A stretch of 64,000 nt of DNA from Shewanella cyperi (GCF_017354985.1 NZ_CP071501.1:949501-1013500); one strand, 5' to 3'. Positions 9,534-19,797 are shown, numbered from the stretch's first letter. Translations and numbers: made by a program. The notes: generated by a model from the sequence alone, not told the origin.

Positions 9534-10271
9534 ATGAGCCGCATTTTACTGGGCGTGAACATAGATCATATTGCCACCCTGCGTCAGGTCCGTGGCACCC
9601 ATTACCCCGATCCTGTCCATGCCGCCGCCGTGGCCGAGCACGCGGGTGCCGATGGCATCACAATTCACCTGCGGGAAGACAGGCGCCACATCATTGATCG
9701 CGACGTGTATCTGCTGGCCAAGACCCTCAAGACCCGAATGAACTTCGAGTGTGCCGTTACCGAGGAAATGTTGAATATCGCCTGTGACATCAAGCCCACC
9801 TATGTGTGCCTGGTGCCGGAGAAGCGTGAAGAGCTGACCACTGAGGGCGGCCTGGATGTGGCCGGGCAAATGGACAAGATCCGCGCTGCGGTAACCCGCC
9901 TTGCTGCTGCCGGCATCAAGGTATCCCTGTTTATCGATGCCGATAAAACCCAGATTGACGCCGCCGTTGCCGTGGGGGCTCCGTATATCGAGATCCACAC
10001 CGGCTGTTATGCCGATGCCGAAACCGAAGCCGAAGAGGCCGCCGAGCTCGACAGGATCGCCCGCATGGCCAAGTACGCCCATGAGCAGGGGCTGACGGTC
10101 AATGCCGGTCACGGTTTGCACTACCACAACGTTAAACCCATTGCCGCCATTCCCGAGTTATATGAACTCAACATAGGCCATGCGATTGTTGCCCGCGCGG
10201 CCATTGATGGTCTGGATAAGGCCGTGCGCGACATGAAGCAGCTGATGCTGGAAGGTCGTCGGGGCGAGTAA
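9534..10271 (+). CDS. pdxJ: Pyridoxine 5'-phosphate synthase
   Basis: Condenses 1-deoxyxylulose 5-phosphate with 3-amino-1-hydroxyacetone phosphate to make pyridoxine 5'-phosphate in vitamin B6 synthesis. The ATG at 9534 is preferred over an upstream in-frame start because AAGGAG lies at 9522-9527 and the protein then begins [20 protein letters not shown], as in the family. The 245 residues form a TIM barrel with [40 protein letters not shown] and [11 protein letters not shown]. The stop overlaps the acpS start (TAATG). Confidence 0.97.
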   Translation: MSRILLGVNIDHIATLRQVRGTHYPDPVHAAAVAEHAGADGITIHLREDRRHIIDRDVYLLAKTLKTRMNFECAVTEEMLNIACDIKPTYVCLVPEKREELTTEGGLDVAGQMDKIRAAVTRLAAAGIKVSLFIDADKTQIDAAVAVGAPYIEIHTGCYADAETEAEEAAELDRIARMAKYAHEQGLTVNAGHGLHYHNVKPIAAIPELYELNIGHAIVARAAIDGLDKAVRDMKQLMLEGRRGE

Positions 10272-10654
10272 TGGCAATCCTGGGGCTGGGCACTGACATA
10301 GTTGAAATTGAGCGGATCCGCGCCCAGCTGGAGCGTGGCGGTGAGCGCCTGGCCCGGCGGGTATTGACCGAGGCGGAGCTGGCCCGTTTTGCCGCCAGTG
10401 CCCAACCCGAGCGTTATCTGGCCAAACGCTTTGCCGCCAAGGAAGCGGCTGCCAAGGCACTTGGCACCGGTATAGGTCGGGGCGTGTCGTTCCAGCACAT
10501 TGAGACGGACAACAATGCCGATGGGGCGCCGGTGCTGAGTTTCAGTGGCGGTGCCGCCGAACGCTTGGCCGCCATGGGTGGCAACCGGATACACCTCTCC
10601 ATCGCCGACGAACGCCATTATGCGGTGGCAACCGTGATACTCTCGCGTGACTGA
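10271..10654 (+). CDS. acpS: Holo-[acyl-carrier-protein] synthase
   Basis: Transfers 4'-phosphopantetheine from coenzyme A to apo-acyl carrier protein, activating it for fatty acid synthesis. The 127 residues carry the two family motifs: GLGTDIVEIERI near residues 5-16 (metal-binding Asp) and AKRFAAKEAAAKALGTGI in the middle (catalytic KEA). The ATG at 10271 overlaps the pdxJ stop by one base. It is the last gene of the run and is followed by a clear terminator at 10676. Confidence 0.97.
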   Translation: MAILGLGTDIVEIERIRAQLERGGERLARRVLTEAELARFAASAQPERYLAKRFAAKEAAAKALGTGIGRGVSFQHIETDNNADGAPVLSFSGGAAERLAAMGGNRIHLSIADERHYAVATVILSRD

Positions 10655-10675
10655 CAGATCTGCCCGACTTTGAAG

Positions 10676-10700
10676 AGACGCCCAGGTGGCGTCTTTTTTA
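10676..10700 (+). terminator. Terminator after acpS
   Basis: AGACGCC (10676-10682) and GGCGTCT (10688-10694) form a hairpin with a 5-base loop followed by a run of T. Confidence 0.85.
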
Positions 10701-10786
10701 TTGGCTTGAGTTGCCCCCGCGGCTCTGGTTTACTGGAAAAACCTGGCCCGCGGTAACGGCCGTGAACTTCGACCTTGGAGATAAGG

Positions 10787-11326
10787 ATGAAATCCGCCGT
10801 TGAACAGCTCGCCAGCTATAAAAGCGTGCACCTGAATCCCACCAACCTCAAAACCCATTGTGTGGGCATTCCCCTCATTATCTGGGCCGCCGCTGTCTGG
10901 ATGAGTTTGCCCAGGCTGTCCCTGCCACTTGCGGGGGAGGCGCCCCTGTCCACTCTGGCCGCGCTGTTGATACTCGGCTATTACTTGCTGCTCCATTGGC
11001 GCCTGGCATTGGGCATGGTGCTTTTTGGCACGCCCTTGGTGCTCAGTGCCCAATGGATGGCGGCGCAGCCCCATGCGCCCTGGATAGCGGCGGCGGCCTT
11101 TGGCATTGGCTGGGTGTTTCAATTGATAGGGCACAGGTTTGAGAAGGCCAAGCCAGCCTTCCTTGAAGATCTCAATCAGTTATTAATAGGACCGCTGTTC
11201 CTGATGGCGGAGCTGTATTTTGCCTTGGGGCTCGAGGCGCGGCTGAACCAGGATATTACGCCATTGGCGGTGGCCAGGCGCAGGGCCTTACAGCAGAAGA
11301 ACAAGCAGCAGGCAAACAAGCCTTGA
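10787..11326 (+). CDS. Mpo1-like (DUF962 / YGL010w family) membrane protein
   Basis: The 179 residues start YKSVHLNPTNLKTHCVGIPL-type, with conserved His residues near the N-terminus, and later contain GIGWVFQLIGHRFEKAKPAF. These are the hallmarks of the Mpo1/YGL010w family. Yeast Mpo1 is an Fe(II)-dependent dioxygenase in alpha-oxidation of 2-hydroxy fatty acids; the bacterial role is not established. Four hydrophobic segments are visible. The ATG at 10787 follows GGAG at 10777-10780; a TTG four codons upstream is less likely. It stands alone between two terminators, so neighbours say little about function. Confidence 0.75.
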   Translation: MKSAVEQLASYKSVHLNPTNLKTHCVGIPLIIWAAAVWMSLPRLSLPLAGEAPLSTLAALLILGYYLLLHWRLALGMVLFGTPLVLSAQWMAAQPHAPWIAAAAFGIGWVFQLIGHRFEKAKPAFLEDLNQLLIGPLFLMAELYFALGLEARLNQDITPLAVARRRALQQKNKQQANKP

Positions 11327-11333
11327 TATGAAA

Positions 11334-11356
11334 AAGGCGCCCAGGGGCGCCTTATT
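11334..11356. terminator. Bidirectional terminator
   Basis: AAGGCGCC (11334-11341) and GGCGCCTT (11346-11353) with a CAGG loop. Five A precede and TT-rich sequence follows, serving the Mpo1-like gene and the convergent CBS transporter gene. Confidence 0.75.
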
Positions 11357-11362
11357 ACTTTA

Positions 11363-12631
11363 TCAGGGGGCGCGGTAATGCCCCGGAATGACCCTGACGC
11401 TTTTAATCATGTTGTCCGCCACTTCCACTATTTCTATCGGATAGCCCGCCAGTCGCAGACTGGTATTGGCGGCGGGAATTTCTTCCAGGTATTCCAGGAT
11501 CAGGCCGTTAAGCGTCTTGGGACCGTCGGTGGGGAAGTCCCACTTCATTTCCTTGTTGAGATCGCGAATGTTGATGCTGGCATCAATCAGATAACTGCCG
11601 TCCTGCTGGACGCTGATATCCTCACTCGGTGTCGGGATCATCGAGGTGGTAAAGTCACCGACTATTTCTTCAAGGATATCTTCCAGGGTCACCAGACCCT
11701 GAATATCGCCGTACTCATCCACCACCAGGCCGATACGTTCTTTGTTGTGCTGGAAGTTGGCCAGCTGCACATTGAGCGGCGTACCTTCGGGCACAAAATA
11801 CAACTCCTTCACCGCCCGCAGCAGTGAAGACTTGCTGAACTGCTCCTTGGACTGCAGTCTCAGGGCATCGCGCAGGTGGATAAAGCCGACCGCATCATCG
11901 ATATTGTCGCGGTAAACCAACACCCGGGTATGGGGACTGGTGACCACCTGGCGATTGATCACCTTGAAATCGTCGTTGACGTTAATGGCGTAGATATCCG
12001 ACCGCGGCACCATGATGTCTTCCACTGTGACCTTTTCCAGATCGAGGATAGACAGCAGCATGTCCTGGTGACGTTGTGGGATGAGGGCGCCGGCTTCGTG
12101 TACCACGGTGCGGAGCTCTTCCTGGCTGAGGGCGTCGTTGGTGGCCACCGAATGTATACCCATCAGTCGCAGCATGCCCGAGGTGATGAGGTTCATCAGC
12201 TTTACAAAGGGCCAGAGGCATACCAATAGCCAGCGCAGCAACAGGCTGGAAGGATAGGCGATACGCTCAGGGTGCAAGGCAGCCAGGGTCTTGGGGGTCA
12301 CTTCGGCGAAAATGAGTACCAACAGGGTCAGGATCCCAGTGGCTATGGCCACCCCGAGATCGCCCCAAAGGCGCAAGCCTATGATGGTCGCAATGGCCGA
12401 GGCCAGAATATTGACCAGGTTATTGCCGATAAGAATAAGGCCAATCAGGCGATCTGGCCGTTCCAGCAGTTTCAATGCCCTTTCCGCTCCCTTGTGGCCA
12501 CTGTTGGCCAGATGACGCAGGCGGTAGCGGTTCAGGGTCATCATCGCCGTTTCCGAACCGGAAAAATAAGCGGATATGAGAATAAGGACAAACAGGAACA
12601 GCAACAGGGTGCCGGTCGATATAGATTCCAA
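11363..12631 (-). CDS. CNNM/CBS-domain transporter, CorB/YfjD-like
   Basis: The 422-residue protein has an N-terminal DUF21/CNNM membrane domain with four hydrophobic segments (LILISAYFSGSETAMMTLNR is the family signature), a CBS pair in the middle (IMVPRSDIYAIN and PEGTPLNVQLANFQHNK, GLVTLEDILEEIVGD) and a C-terminal CorC/HlyC domain. Related proteins (CorB, CNNM) act in Mg2+/Co2+ transport or resistance; older annotations as hemolysin are unsupported. Gene order beside ypjD and ffh matches E. coli yfjD-ypjD-ffh. Substrate is inferred from the family only. Confidence 0.88.
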   Translation of the reverse strand: MESISTGTLLLFLFVLILISAYFSGSETAMMTLNRYRLRHLANSGHKGAERALKLLERPDRLIGLILIGNNLVNILASAIATIIGLRLWGDLGVAIATGILTLLVLIFAEVTPKTLAALHPERIAYPSSLLLRWLLVCLWPFVKLMNLITSGMLRLMGIHSVATNDALSQEELRTVVHEAGALIPQRHQDMLLSILDLEKVTVEDIMVPRSDIYAINVNDDFKVINRQVVTSPHTRVLVYRDNIDDAVGFIHLRDALRLQSKEQFSKSSLLRAVKELYFVPEGTPLNVQLANFQHNKERIGLVVDEYGDIQGLVTLEDILEEIVGDFTTSMIPTPSEDISVQQDGSYLIDASINIRDLNKEMKWDFPTDGPKTLNGLILEYLEEIPAANTSLRLAGYPIEIVEVADNMIKSVRVIPGHYRAP

Positions 12632-12699
12632 GCAAGGGCTCCGTTATGGCCGGGAGAAGTAAGTAAATACTGGCATTTTACAGGGGTGTCAAGTCAACG

Positions 12700-13488
12700 T
12701 CAGTTTAGGATCAGTTCCTTGACGATGCGGGCACCAAAATAGGCCAGGGATAACAGGCCTGCACCGGTCAGGCTATATATCACCGCTGTGCGTATCTTAC
12801 AGCCAACAGTGTATTGCTGCCACAACATGGCGATATAAACACACCAGGCCAGGATTGACAGTATGGCCTTGTGGCCCTTGCCATCACCAAACATGTCGTC
12901 AAGGAATACAAAGCCTGTGGCCAGGGACAGACTGAGCAGTATCACCCCTATGATGATCAGGTGGTACAGCTGCTTTTCCACCGTCATCAGCGGCGGCATG
13001 GCAGGGCTGAGCAGCAATTGCTTCTTCTTCAGCTTGTTCTGGATCATCTGCAACTGGATGGCATAGAGAGCGGCAATCATCAGTGCACTGTAGGCCATCA
13101 GCGACAGCACCACGTGGGCCAGCACCTCGGGGTGCAGCTCAAAATGGGTGATGTATTGCGGTGGTACCAACCATAACAGGGCCACACTGAGCACGGAGCA
13201 GGCGTAGATCACCGGCACCACCACTATGACCTTGAGCCTGAAGATCAGCAGGGTAAAGCTGAAGGCTATGATCCAGTTCACCAGGGAAATCACATTGGTC
13301 AGGCTGAAGTTTTGACCATCACCGGTAAACATGGCCTGGGACAGGGCAGCTGCATGCAACACCACGGCAATGGCGGCCACGGCGGCCACGGCACGGCGGT
13401 TGGGGCCATCGGCATGGAACAGTCTGCTGGTAACCAGCACCAGCGCTATGCTGTAGAAGAACATGGCAGAAGCGGAAAAAAGAACCAT
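12700..13488 (-). CDS. ypjD: YpjD, CcsA/cytochrome c assembly family membrane protein
   Basis: The 262 residues are almost entirely hydrophobic, with about eight membrane segments. It belongs to the CcsA/CcmC-like cytochrome c assembly (heme-handling) superfamily. The core shows LHPEVLAHVVLSLMAYSALM and DMFGDGKGHKAILSILAWCV, with histidines placed like heme-ligand histidines of the family. In E. coli ypjD lies in the same place beside ffh and has no firmly established role; heme handling is inference. It lies 68 bases upstream of the CBS transporter gene on the same strand and may be co-transcribed with it. Confidence 0.85.
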   Translation of the reverse strand: MVLFSASAMFFYSIALVLVTSRLFHADGPNRRAVAAVAAIAVVLHAAALSQAMFTGDGQNFSLTNVISLVNWIIAFSFTLLIFRLKVIVVVPVIYACSVLSVALLWLVPPQYITHFELHPEVLAHVVLSLMAYSALMIAALYAIQLQMIQNKLKKKQLLLSPAMPPLMTVEKQLYHLIIIGVILLSLSLATGFVFLDDMFGDGKGHKAILSILAWCVYIAMLWQQYTVGCKIRTAVIYSLTGAGLLSLAYFGARIVKELILN

Positions 13489-13741
13489 GGATCCGTACCC
13501 TAATCAAAGGAGTGTGGGGCCCGCTGCTGGCGGGTGTCCGAATAAATTGTCGCTAGAATAACACGAGCTTGCCGCGATTGGGCAGTGATGTAAGTTGCAA
13601 ATTTCAGTCAAATCCTGTCGTTAGTCGCAGAAATTGCATTCAAGGTCGCCAAGGCGCAGGCCGGCGTTGCAGTAGCATAAACTGAGCGCATCGTTATAAT
13701 ACAGCCCACATTGGTCAATTCTATAGGGTTAGCACAGGACG

Positions 13742-15115
13742 ATGTTTGAGAACCTCACCGACAGATTGTCACGCACGCTGAAAAATATCAGTGGCCGTGG
13801 TCGCTTAACGGAAGACAACATTAAAGACACCCTGCGGGAAGTGCGCATGGCACTGCTGGAGGCGGATGTTGCCTTGCCCGTGGTGCGTGAATTCGTCAAT
13901 GCGGTCAAGGAACGCGCCGTAGGTCAGGAGGTGACCAAGAGCCTGACGCCGGGCCAGGTGTTCGTCAAGATAGTCCAAAGCGAGCTGGAAAAAGCCATGG
14001 GCGAGGCCAACGAGGCCCTGAACCTGGCCGCCCAGCCGCCGGCGGTGCTGATGATGGCCGGTTTGCAGGGCGCGGGTAAAACCACCAGCGTCGCCAAGCT
14101 GGCGAAATTCCTGCGCACCCGCCAGAAGAAATCCGTGCTGGTGGTCAGCGCCGACGTTTACCGTCCGGCGGCGATCAAGCAGCTGGAAACCCTGGCCAAG
14201 GAAGTGGAAGTGGAATTCTTCCCCTCCGATGTGAGCCAAAAGCCCATAGACATTGCCAGCGCGGCCATAGCCCACGCCAAGCTCAAGTTTATCGATGTGG
14301 TGATCCTCGATACCGCAGGTCGCCTGCACGTCGATGATGCCATGATGGACGAGATCAAGGCCCTGCACGCCGCGGTCAAGCCCATAGAAACCCTGTTCGT
14401 GGTCGATGCCATGACGGGTCAGGACGCCGCCAATACCGCCAAGGCCTTCAACGAAGCCCTGCCGCTGACCGGTGTGGTACTGACCAAGGTCGACGGTGAC
14501 GCCCGTGGCGGTGCGGCCCTGTCCATCCGCCATATCACAGGCAAGCCCATCAAGTTCCTCGGTGTCGGTGAGAAAACCGATGCCCTTGAGCCTTTCCATC
14601 CGGACCGGGTGGCATCACGCATCCTCGGCATGGGCGACGTGCTCTCCTTGATTGAACAGGTTGAGCGCGGCGTCGATAAAGAAAAGGCCATGAAGCTGGC
14701 GTCCAAGGTGAAGTCCGGCGGCAATTTCGACCTGGAAGATTTCCGCGAGCAGTTGCAGCAGATGAAGAACATGGGCGGCATGATGGGCATGCTGGAAAAG
14801 CTGCCCGGCGTTGGCCAGTTGCCACCCGAGGCCCTGGCCCAGGTGCAGGATGGCAAGATGACCCGCCAAATGGAGGCTATCATAAACTCCATGACCCCGG
14901 GGGAACGCAAGAACCCAGACATCATCAAGGGTTCGCGCAAGCGTCGTATTGCCGCCGGTTCAGGCACCCAAATTCAGGATGTGAACCGCCTGCTGAAGCA
15001 GTTCACCCAGATGCAGAAAATGATGAAGAAAATGTCGGCCAAGGGCGGTATGCAAAAGATGATGCGCGCCATGGGTGGCATGATGCCGGGAGGCATGAAA
15101 TTCCCGGGGCGTTAA
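13742..15115 (+). CDS. ffh: Signal recognition particle protein Ffh
   Basis: GTPase subunit of SRP; binds 4.5S RNA and signal sequences of nascent inner-membrane proteins and docks with FtsY. The 457 residues contain an N domain, a G domain (GLQGAGKTTS, DTAGRLHVDDAMM, TKVDGDARGG) and a Met-rich M domain (NMGGMMGMLEKLPG, GSRKRRIAAGSGTQIQDVNR). A perfect TATAAT lies at 13695-13700 with no good -35 at normal spacing. GGGGC-GTTAA-GCCCC just past the stop may fold but has no T tract. The 4.5S RNA gene is not in the window. Confidence 0.98.
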   Translation: MFENLTDRLSRTLKNISGRGRLTEDNIKDTLREVRMALLEADVALPVVREFVNAVKERAVGQEVTKSLTPGQVFVKIVQSELEKAMGEANEALNLAAQPPAVLMMAGLQGAGKTTSVAKLAKFLRTRQKKSVLVVSADVYRPAAIKQLETLAKEVEVEFFPSDVSQKPIDIASAAIAHAKLKFIDVVILDTAGRLHVDDAMMDEIKALHAAVKPIETLFVVDAMTGQDAANTAKAFNEALPLTGVVLTKVDGDARGGAALSIRHITGKPIKFLGVGEKTDALEPFHPDRVASRILGMGDVLSLIEQVERGVDKEKAMKLASKVKSGGNFDLEDFREQLQQMKNMGGMMGMLEKLPGVGQLPPEALAQVQDGKMTRQMEAIINSMTPGERKNPDIIKGSRKRRIAAGSGTQIQDVNRLLKQFTQMQKMMKKMSAKGGMQKMMRAMGGMMPGGMKFPGR

Positions 15116-15162
15116 GCCCCGAAATACAGCGCGAATGCCGCCGTAAAAATCGCCAGTAGCGG

Positions 15163-15190
15163 TTGCATTCGCCCGAAAGTCAGGTAAAAT
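15163..15190 (+). promoter_or_regulatory. Candidate promoter of the rpsP operon
   Basis: TTGCAT (15163-15168) and TAAAAT (15185-15190) are 16 bases apart, about 90 bases before the rpsP start, leaving room for a leader. Confidence 0.55.
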
Positions 15191-15280
15191 CGTCCGGCTT
15201 TCTTTCTGGGACTCTCTTGCGAACACGGGGTTCCAGTTTTTATTTTTGCTTCTGGCAAATCATTAGAGGATAAAAAACGC

Positions 15281-15532
15281 ATGGTTACCATTCGTTTAGC
15301 TCGTGGTGGCGCGAAAAAGCGTCCATTCTACAACATCGTTGTTGCTGACAGCCGCAACGCCCGCGACGGTCGTTTCATCGAGCGCGTTGGTTTCTTCAAC
15401 CCACTGGCCAAAGGTCAGGAAGAAACTCTGCGTCTGGACCTGGACCGTGTTGACCACTGGGTGGCCAACGGTGCAGCGACCACTGAGCGTGTTGCTAAGC
15501 TGATCAAAGACGCCCGTAAAGCTGCTGCTTAA
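15281..15532 (+). CDS. rpsP: 30S ribosomal protein S16
   Basis: Small-subunit protein needed for 16S rRNA folding. The 83 residues start [20 protein letters not shown] and contain [19 protein letters not shown], both diagnostic. A Shine-Dalgarno GAGGA lies shortly before the ATG. It is the first gene of rpsP-rimM-trmD-rplS. Codon use is strongly biased, as expected for a ribosomal protein gene. Confidence 0.99.
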   Translation: MVTIRLARGGAKKRPFYNIVVADSRNARDGRFIERVGFFNPLAKGQEETLRLDLDRVDHWVANGAATTERVAKLIKDARKAAA

Positions 15533-15552
15533 TGGCGTAAAGGTATAGATTG

Positions 15553-16083
15553 ATGAGCAGTAACCAACAGCCGATAGTGGTGGGCAAAATTGGCTCTACC
15601 TACGGCATCAAAGGTTGGATGAAGATCACCTCCTATACCAATTCTGTTGAAGATATTTTTGACTACTCGCCCTGGCTTATCCAAGAACAGGGAAAGTGGC
15701 GTGAAGTGAAAGTCAGCCAGTGGCGCTTCCACGGCCAGGCGGTGATTGCCGCACTGGAAGGGGTTGAGACACGGGAGCAGGCGCAAATGCTCACTAACTG
15801 TGAGATTGCCATCCTGCCTGAGCAGATGCCTGAGTTGCCCGAAGACGAGTTCTATTGGCGCGATCTCATGGACTGCGAGGTGATTAACACCAAGGGTTAT
15901 CACATGGGCAAGGTTGAACAGATCGTGGAAACAGGATCCAACGACGTACTGCTGGTGAAAGCCAACGCCAAAGATAGCTTCGGCAAAGTGGAACGTATGA
16001 TCCCCTTTGTCCCCGGCCAATTCATCCTCGAGGTGAATGTGCCGGAAAAACAGATAGTAGTGGATTGGGATCCGGACTTTTAA
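15553..16083 (+). CDS. rimM: 16S rRNA processing protein RimM
   Basis: Assembly factor that binds S19 and helps mature the 30S head domain. The 176 residues have an N-terminal RimM beta-barrel ([20 protein letters not shown]) and a C-terminal PRC-barrel ([45 protein letters not shown]). I take the ATG at 15553 rather than the adjacent TTG at 15550; AAAGG lies about 10 bases upstream. It lies 20 bases after rpsP. Confidence 0.97.
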   Translation: MSSNQQPIVVGKIGSTYGIKGWMKITSYTNSVEDIFDYSPWLIQEQGKWREVKVSQWRFHGQAVIAALEGVETREQAQMLTNCEIAILPEQMPELPEDEFYWRDLMDCEVINTKGYHMGKVEQIVETGSNDVLLVKANAKDSFGKVERMIPFVPGQFILEVNVPEKQIVVDWDPDF

Positions 16084-16098
16084 GTCGAGGTACAACAC

Positions 16099-16851
16099 AT
16101 GTGGTTAGGGGTAATCACCCTGTTTCCCGAGATGTTCCGTGCCGTCAGTGACTTTGGAGTAACGGGTCGGGCCGTAAAGAACGGCCTGCTGGAGTTGCAA
16201 ACGTGGAATCCCCGTGATTTCACCCATGACAGACACAATACCGTGGATGACCGACCTTACGGCGGCGGCCCGGGAATGTTGATGATGGTGCAACCACTGA
16301 AAGACGCTATCCAGGCAGCCAAAGCGGCGGCCGGTGAGGGCGCTAAAGTGATATATCTGTCGCCTCAGGGGCGCAAGCTGACACAGCAAGGTGCGGCTGA
16401 GCTGGCAGAATCGCGGAAGCTGATATTGGTGTGTGGTCGTTACGAAGGTATCGATGAACGCATCATACAGACGGAAGTGGATGAGGAATGGTCGGTGGGC
16501 GATTACGTGCTTTCGGGCGGTGAATTGCCGGCGATGACCCTTATCGACGCAGTCTCGAGACTGGTGCCCGGCGTGCTGGGTAAACAAGCCTCGGCGGAGC
16601 AGGATTCCTTCTCCGATGGTCTGCTTGATTGTCCCCATTACACCCGGCCCGAACAGTTGGATGGTCTGGATGTACCGGCAGTGCTGCTGAGCGGCAATCA
16701 CGAAGAAATTAGACGCTGGCGTCTGAAACAAAGTCTCGGAAGAACTTTGTTAAGACGACCGGAATTATTTGAAAATCTAGCTCTGACTGACGAGCAAACC
16801 CGCCTCCTGGCGCAGTTTGTTGACGAGATGGAACATCCACAGAAGTCGTAG
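16099..16851 (+). CDS. trmD: tRNA (guanine-N1-)-methyltransferase TrmD
   Basis: SPOUT-class methyltransferase that makes m1G37 in tRNAs and prevents +1 frameshifting. The 250 residues begin [20 protein letters not shown] and carry the trefoil-knot AdoMet site ([32 protein letters not shown]). [17 protein letters not shown] is the substrate-binding signature. It lies 15 bases after rimM and 27 bases before rplS. Confidence 0.98.
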   Translation: MWLGVITLFPEMFRAVSDFGVTGRAVKNGLLELQTWNPRDFTHDRHNTVDDRPYGGGPGMLMMVQPLKDAIQAAKAAAGEGAKVIYLSPQGRKLTQQGAAELAESRKLILVCGRYEGIDERIIQTEVDEEWSVGDYVLSGGELPAMTLIDAVSRLVPGVLGKQASAEQDSFSDGLLDCPHYTRPEQLDGLDVPAVLLSGNHEEIRRWRLKQSLGRTLLRRPELFENLALTDEQTRLLAQFVDEMEHPQKS

Positions 16852-16878
16852 CTCAGTTAATACTAGTATGGAGTTTAT

Positions 16879-17232
16879 ATGAACAACATCATCAAGATGC
16901 TCAACGATGAGCAAATGAAAAAAGACGTTCCTGAGTTCGGTGCCGGTGATACCGTAGTCGTTCAGGTACGCGTTAAAGAAGGTGACAAAGAGCGTCTGCA
17001 GGCGTTCGAAGGTGTGGTTATTGCTAAGCGTAACCGCGGTCTGCACTCTGCCTTCACCGTACGTAAAATCTCTAATGGCGAAGGCGTTGAGCGTGCGTTC
17101 CAAACTCACAGCCCTATGATTGCCAGCATCGAAGTTAAGCGTCGTGGCCGCGTTCGTCGCGCCAAGCTGTACTATCTGCGTGATCGTTCAGGTAAGTCTG
17201 CACGTATCCGTGAGAAACTGGCTACCAAGTAA
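16879..17232 (+). CDS. rplS: 50S ribosomal protein L19
   Basis: Large-subunit protein at the 30S-50S interface. The 117 residues contain [40 protein letters not shown] and [20 protein letters not shown], all typical. It is the last gene of the rpsP operon, ended by the terminator at 17273. Confidence 0.99.
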   Translation: MNNIIKMLNDEQMKKDVPEFGAGDTVVVQVRVKEGDKERLQAFEGVVIAKRNRGLHSAFTVRKISNGEGVERAFQTHSPMIASIEVKRRGRVRRAKLYYLRDRSGKSARIREKLATK

Positions 17233-17272
17233 TTCGGTACCGGTTAGACAAAGACGCAAGTGTTCGCACATT

Positions 17273-17302
17273 AACCCGCCTCCCGAGGCGGGTTTTTGTT
17301 TT
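17273..17302 (+). terminator. Terminator of rpsP-rimM-trmD-rplS
   Basis: AACCCGCC (17273-17280) and GGCGGGTT (17287-17294) with a 6-base loop and a T-rich tail. Confidence 0.9.
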
Positions 17303-17382
17303 TGGTCATTTTGTTCAAACTGAGAAAATTTCAGCTTTAAGCCTTGCTTACGGCGTAGCAGCAGGGCACACTGTGCATTCGA

Positions 17383-17402
17383 TGTAATGGTGTAGCGTTA
17401 CA
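17383..17402 (+). promoter_or_regulatory. Possible TyrR-like operator upstream of aroF
   Basis: TGTAA and TTACA half-sites form a palindrome with 10 bases between them, 60 bases before aroF; the TGTAAT also resembles a -10 box. The TyrR consensus (TGTAAA, 6 bases, TTTACA) would leave 8 bases between the same half-sites, so this is two bases too long. TyrR control of aroF-tyrA is known in E. coli; the match here is only suggestive. Confidence 0.25.
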
Positions 17403-17461
17403 GCATTGCAATTGTGTCATCCAATATGAAATGCCAGATTCAGTATTCAAGGGGAAAGGCC

Positions 17462-18553
17462 ATGCAGCAGGATACGATAAACAACGTGCACATCAGCGCA
17501 GAGAAGGTGCTGCTGACGCCCAAAGAACTTAAGGCCGAGCTGCCCCTGTCTGCCCATGCCCAGCAATATATTCTCAGGGCCCGGCGTACGGTGGCCGACA
17601 TAGTGCACCGCCGCGATAAGCGCACCCTGGTGGTAACCGGTCCCTGCTCCATCCACGATATCGCTGCTGCCAAGGAATACGCGCTGAAACTCAAGCGGCT
17701 GCATGATGAGCTCAAAGATGAATTCTTTATCCTGATGCGGGTCTACTTCGAAAAGCCACGCACCACGGTTGGCTGGAAGGGGATGATCAACGATCCCGAC
17801 ATGGACGGCTCCTTTGATGTGGAAAAGGGGCTGCGACTGGCCCGCGAGCTGATGATTTTCCTCGCCGAGCTTGAGCTGCCTGTGGCGACCGAAGCGCTCG
17901 ACCCCATCAGTCCCCAGTACATTTCCGAGCTGGTCACCTGGTCGGCCATAGGGGCCCGCACCACGGAATCCCAGACCCACAGGGAAATGGCCTCAGGTTT
18001 GTCCATGCCGGTGGGGTTCAAGAATGGCACCGACGGCAAGCTCGACGTGGCCATCAATGCCATGAAATCCGCCGCCAGCGGCCACCGTTTTATGGGCATC
18101 AACCAGGAAGGGCAGGTGTCGCTGCTGCAGACCAACGGCAACCCCGATGGGCATGTGATCCTGCGTGGTGGCAGCGCCCCCAACTATGATGCGGACAGCG
18201 TTGCCGACTGTGAACAGCAAATCCGCCAGGCGGGGCTGACGCCCAGACTGGTGATCGATTGCAGTCACGGCAACTCGTCGAAAAACCATGAGCGCCAGCT
18301 GCCTGTGTGCCGTGATGTTTTTGCGCAGATTGCCGAAGGCAGCGACACCATCATAGGCGTAATGCTGGAGAGTCATCTCAATGCCGGTAACCAGGCCAGC
18401 GATAAGCCACTGGCACAACTGCAATACGGGGTATCTGTGACCGATGCCTGTATCGATTGGTCCAGTACCGAGGTATTGCTGCGTGAAGGAGCGGCCCAAC
18501 TGGCCTCGGCGCGTCAAAGCCGTTCTGTTATGCTGAAGGCCGCCAATGGCTGA
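17462..18553 (+). CDS. aroF: 3-deoxy-D-arabino-heptulosonate 7-phosphate (DAHP) synthase, type I-alpha
   Basis: Condenses phosphoenolpyruvate with erythrose 4-phosphate, the first committed step of the shikimate pathway. I chose the ATG at 17462, which follows GGGGAAAGG; an upstream in-frame ATG would add 16 unconserved residues. The 363 residues contain [51 protein letters not shown] and [16 protein letters not shown]. The call as the tyrosine-linked isoenzyme AroF rests on pairing with tyrA, which overlaps or abuts it; the feedback specificity cannot be read with certainty from sequence. Confidence 0.93.
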   Translation: MQQDTINNVHISAEKVLLTPKELKAELPLSAHAQQYILRARRTVADIVHRRDKRTLVVTGPCSIHDIAAAKEYALKLKRLHDELKDEFFILMRVYFEKPRTTVGWKGMINDPDMDGSFDVEKGLRLARELMIFLAELELPVATEALDPISPQYISELVTWSAIGARTTESQTHREMASGLSMPVGFKNGTDGKLDVAINAMKSAASGHRFMGINQEGQVSLLQTNGNPDGHVILRGGSAPNYDADSVADCEQQIRQAGLTPRLVIDCSHGNSSKNHERQLPVCRDVFAQIAEGSDTIIGVMLESHLNAGNQASDKPLAQLQYGVSVTDACIDWSSTEVLLREGAAQLASARQSRSVMLKAANG

Positions 18554-18566
18554 CAGGATATTTGAT

Positions 18567-19706
18567 ATGACGGAAAAGACCACGGCCGAGCTGGAAAAAC
18601 TGCGCGGCCTGATTGATGGCGTTGATAACCAGTTGCTGCATTTGCTGCGCAAGCGCCTGGATTTGGTGGCCCAGGTGGGCGCGGTGAAGCACGCCGCCGG
18701 ACTGCCCATCTATGCCCCGGCCAGAGAGGCGGCCATGCTTGGCAAACGCCGTGAAGAAGCCCAGGCCATGGGCGTCAATCCACAGCTGATTGAAGATGTG
18801 CTCAGGCGCTTGATGCGCGAGTCCTACCTGAGTGAAAAGGATGTGGGTTTTAAGCAGATAAAACCGGATTTGGGCCAGATAGTCATCATAGGCGGCAAGG
18901 GGCAATTGGGTCGTCTGTTTGCCCAGATGTTCAGCCTTTCCGGTTATAGGGTGCAAATCCTCGACAAGGATGACTGGCAGGTGGCAGACAGCCTGTTTGC
19001 CGGCGCCGGTCTGGTGCTGGTGACAGTGCCCATAGGTAGCACCTGTGAGCTTATCCGCAGCCGCTTGGGAAATCTGCCACAGGATTGCATTCTGGCGGAT
19101 CTTACCTCCATCAAGGAGGCACCACTGAACGCTATGCTGGAGACTCATAACGGTCCGGTGGTGGGGCTGCACCCCATGTTTGGCCCGGATGTTGGCAGTC
19201 TCGCCAAGCAGGTGGTGGTGGTGTGCCATGGTCGCGGTCAAACCCAATACCAGTGGTTGCTGGAACAAATTGGGATTTGGGGGGCACGTTTGGTTGAAGC
19301 CGAAGCGGTCCGCCACGACAAGGCGATGCAACTGGTGCAGGCCATGCGTCACTTCTCGTCCTTTGTTTACGGCCTGAATTTGTGCCGGGAGCAAGCCGAC
19401 ATAGATAGCCTGCTGGAGTTCAGCTCGCCCATTTACCGGCTGGAGCTGGCCATGGTTGGGCGCTTGTTTGCCCAGGACCCACAGTTGTATGCGGATATTA
19501 TTTTTGCCCAGCAAGGCAGCCTGGAGGTCATTGCCGACTATCTCGACAATTACCGCGAGGCCCTGGCATTGCTGCAGGCGGGAGATAGACAGGGCTTTAT
19601 CAGCAGATTCAATGAAGTAGCCCGCTGGTTTGGCGACTATGCGGCCCAGTTCCAGCGTGAAAGCCGCGCCATGTTGCAGTCGGTCAATGACATGAAGACG
19701 GGCTGA
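18567..19706 (+). CDS. tyrA: T-protein: chorismate mutase / prephenate dehydrogenase
   Basis: Bifunctional enzyme of tyrosine synthesis: chorismate to prephenate, then NAD-dependent conversion to 4-hydroxyphenylpyruvate. The AroQ chorismate mutase domain covers about residues 1-90 ([36 protein letters not shown]). The dehydrogenase domain follows ([18 protein letters not shown] as nucleotide fold, [18 protein letters not shown]). I prefer the ATG at 18567 (379 residues); an ATG at 18546, inside the end of aroF, would add 7 residues and cannot be ruled out. It is transcribed with aroF. Confidence 0.95.
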   Translation: MTEKTTAELEKLRGLIDGVDNQLLHLLRKRLDLVAQVGAVKHAAGLPIYAPAREAAMLGKRREEAQAMGVNPQLIEDVLRRLMRESYLSEKDVGFKQIKPDLGQIVIIGGKGQLGRLFAQMFSLSGYRVQILDKDDWQVADSLFAGAGLVLVTVPIGSTCELIRSRLGNLPQDCILADLTSIKEAPLNAMLETHNGPVVGLHPMFGPDVGSLAKQVVVVCHGRGQTQYQWLLEQIGIWGARLVEAEAVRHDKAMQLVQAMRHFSSFVYGLNLCREQADIDSLLEFSSPIYRLELAMVGRLFAQDPQLYADIIFAQQGSLEVIADYLDNYREALALLQAGDRQGFISRFNEVARWFGDYAAQFQRESRAMLQSVNDMKTG

Positions 19707-19797
19707 GAGAATTTACTGCGGTCGGTTGCGAATTTGTCGACTCCTCAGTAAGGTTAAATTAAGGGCCTTCGAGTCCGCTATATCACGGGAGATGAAC

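Noticed and set aside
15104..15121. Hairpin CGGGGC-GTTAA-GCCCCG at the ffh stop as a terminator
   Set aside because: No T run follows; may be incidental in GC-rich sequence.
17383..17402. Strong claim of a TyrR box before aroF
   Set aside because: The half-sites are 2 bases too far apart for the consensus. Listed only as a weak regulatory candidate.
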